DNA from: Viscum album
Lineage: Eukaryota > Streptophyta > Magnoliopsida > Santalales > Viscaceae
NCBI GenBank assembly: GCA_963277665.1
Contig: OY728147.1
Span: 1,264,733,424 to 1,264,797,423, forward strand
DNA: 64,000 nt
Direction: 5' to 3'
Shown one piece after another: positions 61,311 to 64,000 of this stretch. Each line of letters opens with the position of its first letter. Positions within the stretch are counted from its first letter, which is position 1. The notes beneath the pieces were generated by a model that was not told the origin of the DNA, ran no database searches, and saw only the letters and a list, made by a program, of their open reading frames with translations. The position numbers and the translations under genes are program-made.

Positions 61311-63932
61311 GTTTATTATTCATAACTATATTCAATTATTTATTTGAAAATTATAATGGTTGTATAAATATGATAATTATTCCTAGGTTATTATACTATA
61401 TGTTTTATATAATAACCCCTCAGACCATAGTTTCTTAACAAATAGTTTTTTATCACATAAATAGAATTTGGTCAAAACACCTAATGTAAACGTAATTTTT
61501 TAACTACATGTAAACAACATTATAATATGTGATATAAATTTAATGAAAAAAATTAAAATAGTAATGATGAATGAATAAAATCAACATATGTTTATTATGA
61601 AGGATTTTAATCGATTTTCACCTGAATGGAAAGTCAATGTAAAGTACTTTTGCCTCATTTTTATTACAATCGGCATATATAATTACTGTGCACGTAACTT
61701 ATTATATATGTTTTAAATACTAAAAAATTTACAAATAATATCATTAATAATATTATCTTCATCATAATTAAATGTCTTATTTGAAGATTACTAATTTTGG
61801 GTTTTACAATTCATTTGTTACATCAATGGAAAGGATTTCCATCTCACTTTTCACATCGATGAGATAGATGTCATGTCACAACTTACTTCTTTTATGTGGT
61901 GCACCTAATATTCATTTTTATATAGTATATCATGAATTTATTTATATTCATTCTATTTAGATGTTCCATTTAATGATAATCACTTTTGAATATTTCAATT
62001 CATATATAAGGTATTTCATCTCAATTTCAATTCAATGAGTAATATTGTATAGTTCTACACCTAGTCTCTTTTATATGGTGTATATATTTCTAATGAATTT
62101 TTACATAATTAATTTTCATAATAACATTATATTATAACTCTCATTAAATTTTACTCCATCATGAGTTTATTATTTAAAATGATTCAACATCTTATGGGAC
62201 ACTTGGGAATATTTAATGATTATTTTCCACAAGACTAATCCTAATGATTTGTCAATGGAATTTCCATTTGGGGAAATTATATTTTAATAGATAAATAAAA
62301 CCATTGATTATACTTTGTATTTTCTTTTCTATTTAAATGTATTAGTACCATTTCTCCACTCTTTGGTACTCAAAGTGTTTTATAATTTTTTTTAATAAAA
62401 ACCATAAATATTTATCTCTTTATTTAAATAACTTATTTTCCTATAAAAACCATGATTTATTAAACAAATTTCAGAAAAAAAATACATTGGTAAACAAATT
62501 TCAACCCTTACTGTCTTTTACCATTGTTTTGAATTGAATATTATTGTCTCTTTCCAAACAAGTTACTTTTAAATACTTTTTAACTATATAATAAGAAATA
62601 TATTTTTACCTCATACGACATGTAAAGAAATATTAGATTTCATTTCATCATAGAATTATTTTAAATTTAAGAAATACTATATTGAAATAAAATGTTTTTA
62701 AAAATGGATTTTCATTGAAAAATATTTTCAAAGTTGTTTTTAAATGAAAGGGATATTTTACTCAATAATACATTAAAATAATTATTCTTTTATTTCATCA
62801 TCAGCCATAACCCTTGGTTTACCCCATATAGGATTTTATGTATTAATACTATCATTATTCTTCCTCTCGATGGTTTATTATTAATTGGGTCCTTGATTGT
62901 ATTCACATTCACTTCCAAAATTTATTTGTTAGTCCGCATGAAATATTTAATATTGTTGGATCATCAAACATTGAATTTCCCATAACTATGAAATTAATTT
63001 TTCATATATATTATTTTTTCCTAAACCATATACCATTTTACATAAGATACGTACAATGATAGTTATTTTATTAATTAGGGAATTATTTATGAATCTATAT
63101 TTCTCATTCTATATTGTAATTTTAAAGGAATATTAATTAGTTTTTTATGAGGAGAATATTAAAATGTTAATGATGGGGGAAATTGACTTTAAATAGCTCC
63201 TCAATTAATCAACATATTCTTATGAGATGAATTATTGTGAAAATTGGTTTATTCCTTAAGTTTTAAACTGTCTTGTGAATGGTCTTCATGGTTATTTTTT
63301 TTCTTGTTCTAAAGAGATTATGACCATTATGAAATCATTTCCCTCATTTTGATTCCGTTATTATTCATCCATGAGATTTTTTATTGACATATCTTTGGAT
63401 ACATTTCATTTCCATTAATTTATTAATTGGAATTTGTTTCATTATCATACAATTCCATATTTATTTTACCTTATATAGTCATTTGAACTGCATTTTTTTC
63501 AGTTATTACCTATCTATATTTATTATTCAGTCCCTTCACTGGTTATTGATTACATGATATATGTGATTTTTTATTTTTTATTCTACAATTATTAATCTCA
63601 CTAATTCATCATTTCTTCTATTTTATTTGCTCCATATTAGGAATTTTAGATGAACATTATTATGATTATTTCCCCAAGAATCCATGATATATATATTGAA
63701 TGATATTTAAGGATACATTAGATGAATTATAGTTATCCTCAAAAAAGTTTAGATTGAAGAAAAAAAAATGTTGTAATTATACTATTATTTTGTAACATAA
63801 TTCCCATTTATGTATCTAGATTAACAAAACTACTCAACAAATCATCCCTTAAAGGCATGATTCCTTGTAATCCTGCCAATTTAATTTATTGTAGACACTG
63901 ACATCAGGCTATCTTGGGTTGGGACACTAATA

Positions 63933-64000
63933 ATCTCCTAGAGATAAAGAAGATATTTATGGCACTCATGTGGAAGATATTTTGAATCACGTGAAGAAAC
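63933..64000. other. Right flank of element B
   Basis: There are 68 bp up to the window end. One plus-strand frame reads DKEDIYGTHVEDILNHVKK without a stop, which is too short to assign. Confidence 0.3.

Larger units (their letters stand above)
52375..63932 (+). mobile_element. Element B: LARD-like LTR retrotransposon (11.6 kb)
   Basis: The 5' LTR 52375-57299 and 3' LTR 58993-63932 (both about 4.9 kb) surround a 1.69-kb internal domain. The LTRs align throughout but are clearly more diverged than those of A: for example gaagtgcggactatcgcccc at 54248 against gaaatacggactaccacccc at 60883. The primer site is at 57301 and the purine tract at 58984. No gag or pol domain is readable inside, so it is non-autonomous. 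No matching target duplication was found (aaaca on the left, atctc on the right), so the flanks have mutated or a rearrangement has happened. Confidence 0.88.
58993..63932 (+). mobile_element. Element B: 3' LTR (4.9 kb)
   Basis: It starts tttaacaccccaatattc and shares gtgtatgacacaaaa (59033-59047) with the 5' copy (tgtatgacacaaaa at 52420). The TATA box tataaaaggcctcc is at 60331 and leader units at 60690-61310. It ends ...gttgggacactaata at 63932, matching ...gtcgggtctctata at 57299. Confidence 0.83.

Noticed and set aside
52370..63937. Target-site duplication for element B
   Set aside because: aaaca on the left and atctc on the right do not match; no shift of a few bases helps.
63940..64000. 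Reverse-transcriptase-like stretch at the window end
   Set aside because: Only about 19 codons; any match would be chance.

Overview
The window looks like nuclear DNA of a flowering plant, from a gene-free, retrotransposon-filled (pericentromere-like) region. It is very AT-rich (roughly three quarters A+T by eye). No intact host gene is recognisable; the longest open frames are short and mostly chance. What can be read is a set of old, long-terminal-repeat (LTR) retrotransposons of the Ty3/gypsy type. They are dated as old by many in-frame stops and by an excess of changes of the C-to-T / G-to-A kind, as expected for long-methylated DNA. The species cannot be named from the sequence; gypsy elements with initiator-Met-tRNA primer sites and very long LTRs are typical of angiosperms.

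Layout. 1-5640: less AT-rich, with the 3' end of a gypsy pol gene (integrase C-terminus, 839-1530), a candidate 3' LTR (1614-about 3021), a second LTR-like stretch (about 4083-5180) and an isolated GC-rich island (5185-5625). 5641-8934: AT-rich, nothing recognised. 8935-13313: LTR of element E, with its primer site at 13315; its internal region (to about 16186) is unrecognisable. 16187-26726: element C (LTR, 2.2 kb internal region with an integrase C-terminal scrap, second LTR cut short). 26727-37547: element D, the only one with a nearly full set of gag-pol remnants (zinc knuckles, reverse transcriptase, integrase), all broken. 37849-48517: element A, structurally complete, with 4.2 kb LTRs, a 2.2 kb internal domain holding only a gag remnant, and a matching 5-bp target-site duplication; a SINE-like insert lies inside it. 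52375-63932: element B, two 4.9 kb LTRs around a 1.7 kb internal domain without recognisable coding sequence.

The five elements share an initiator-Met-tRNA-type primer site, and those whose 3' internal junction is visible share a purine tract just before the 3' LTR (not confirmed for E). A, B and C are LARD-like (large LTRs, little or no coding capacity), and D is the kind of coding relative that could once have mobilised them.

The most unusual structure is a block of three or four units of about 190-215 bp inside the transcribed part of seven LTRs (E, C x2, A x2, B x2). It starts about 320-360 bp downstream of the TATA box. Each unit has a conserved core of about 50 bp; in the best preserved element (A) the core is rich in CpG and contains the self-complementary CGTACGTACG followed by ACGG-ACTA-CCGT. 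The coding element D lacks the block. This looks like a conserved untranslated leader module of a non-autonomous retrotransposon group and is the main candidate for something not described before.
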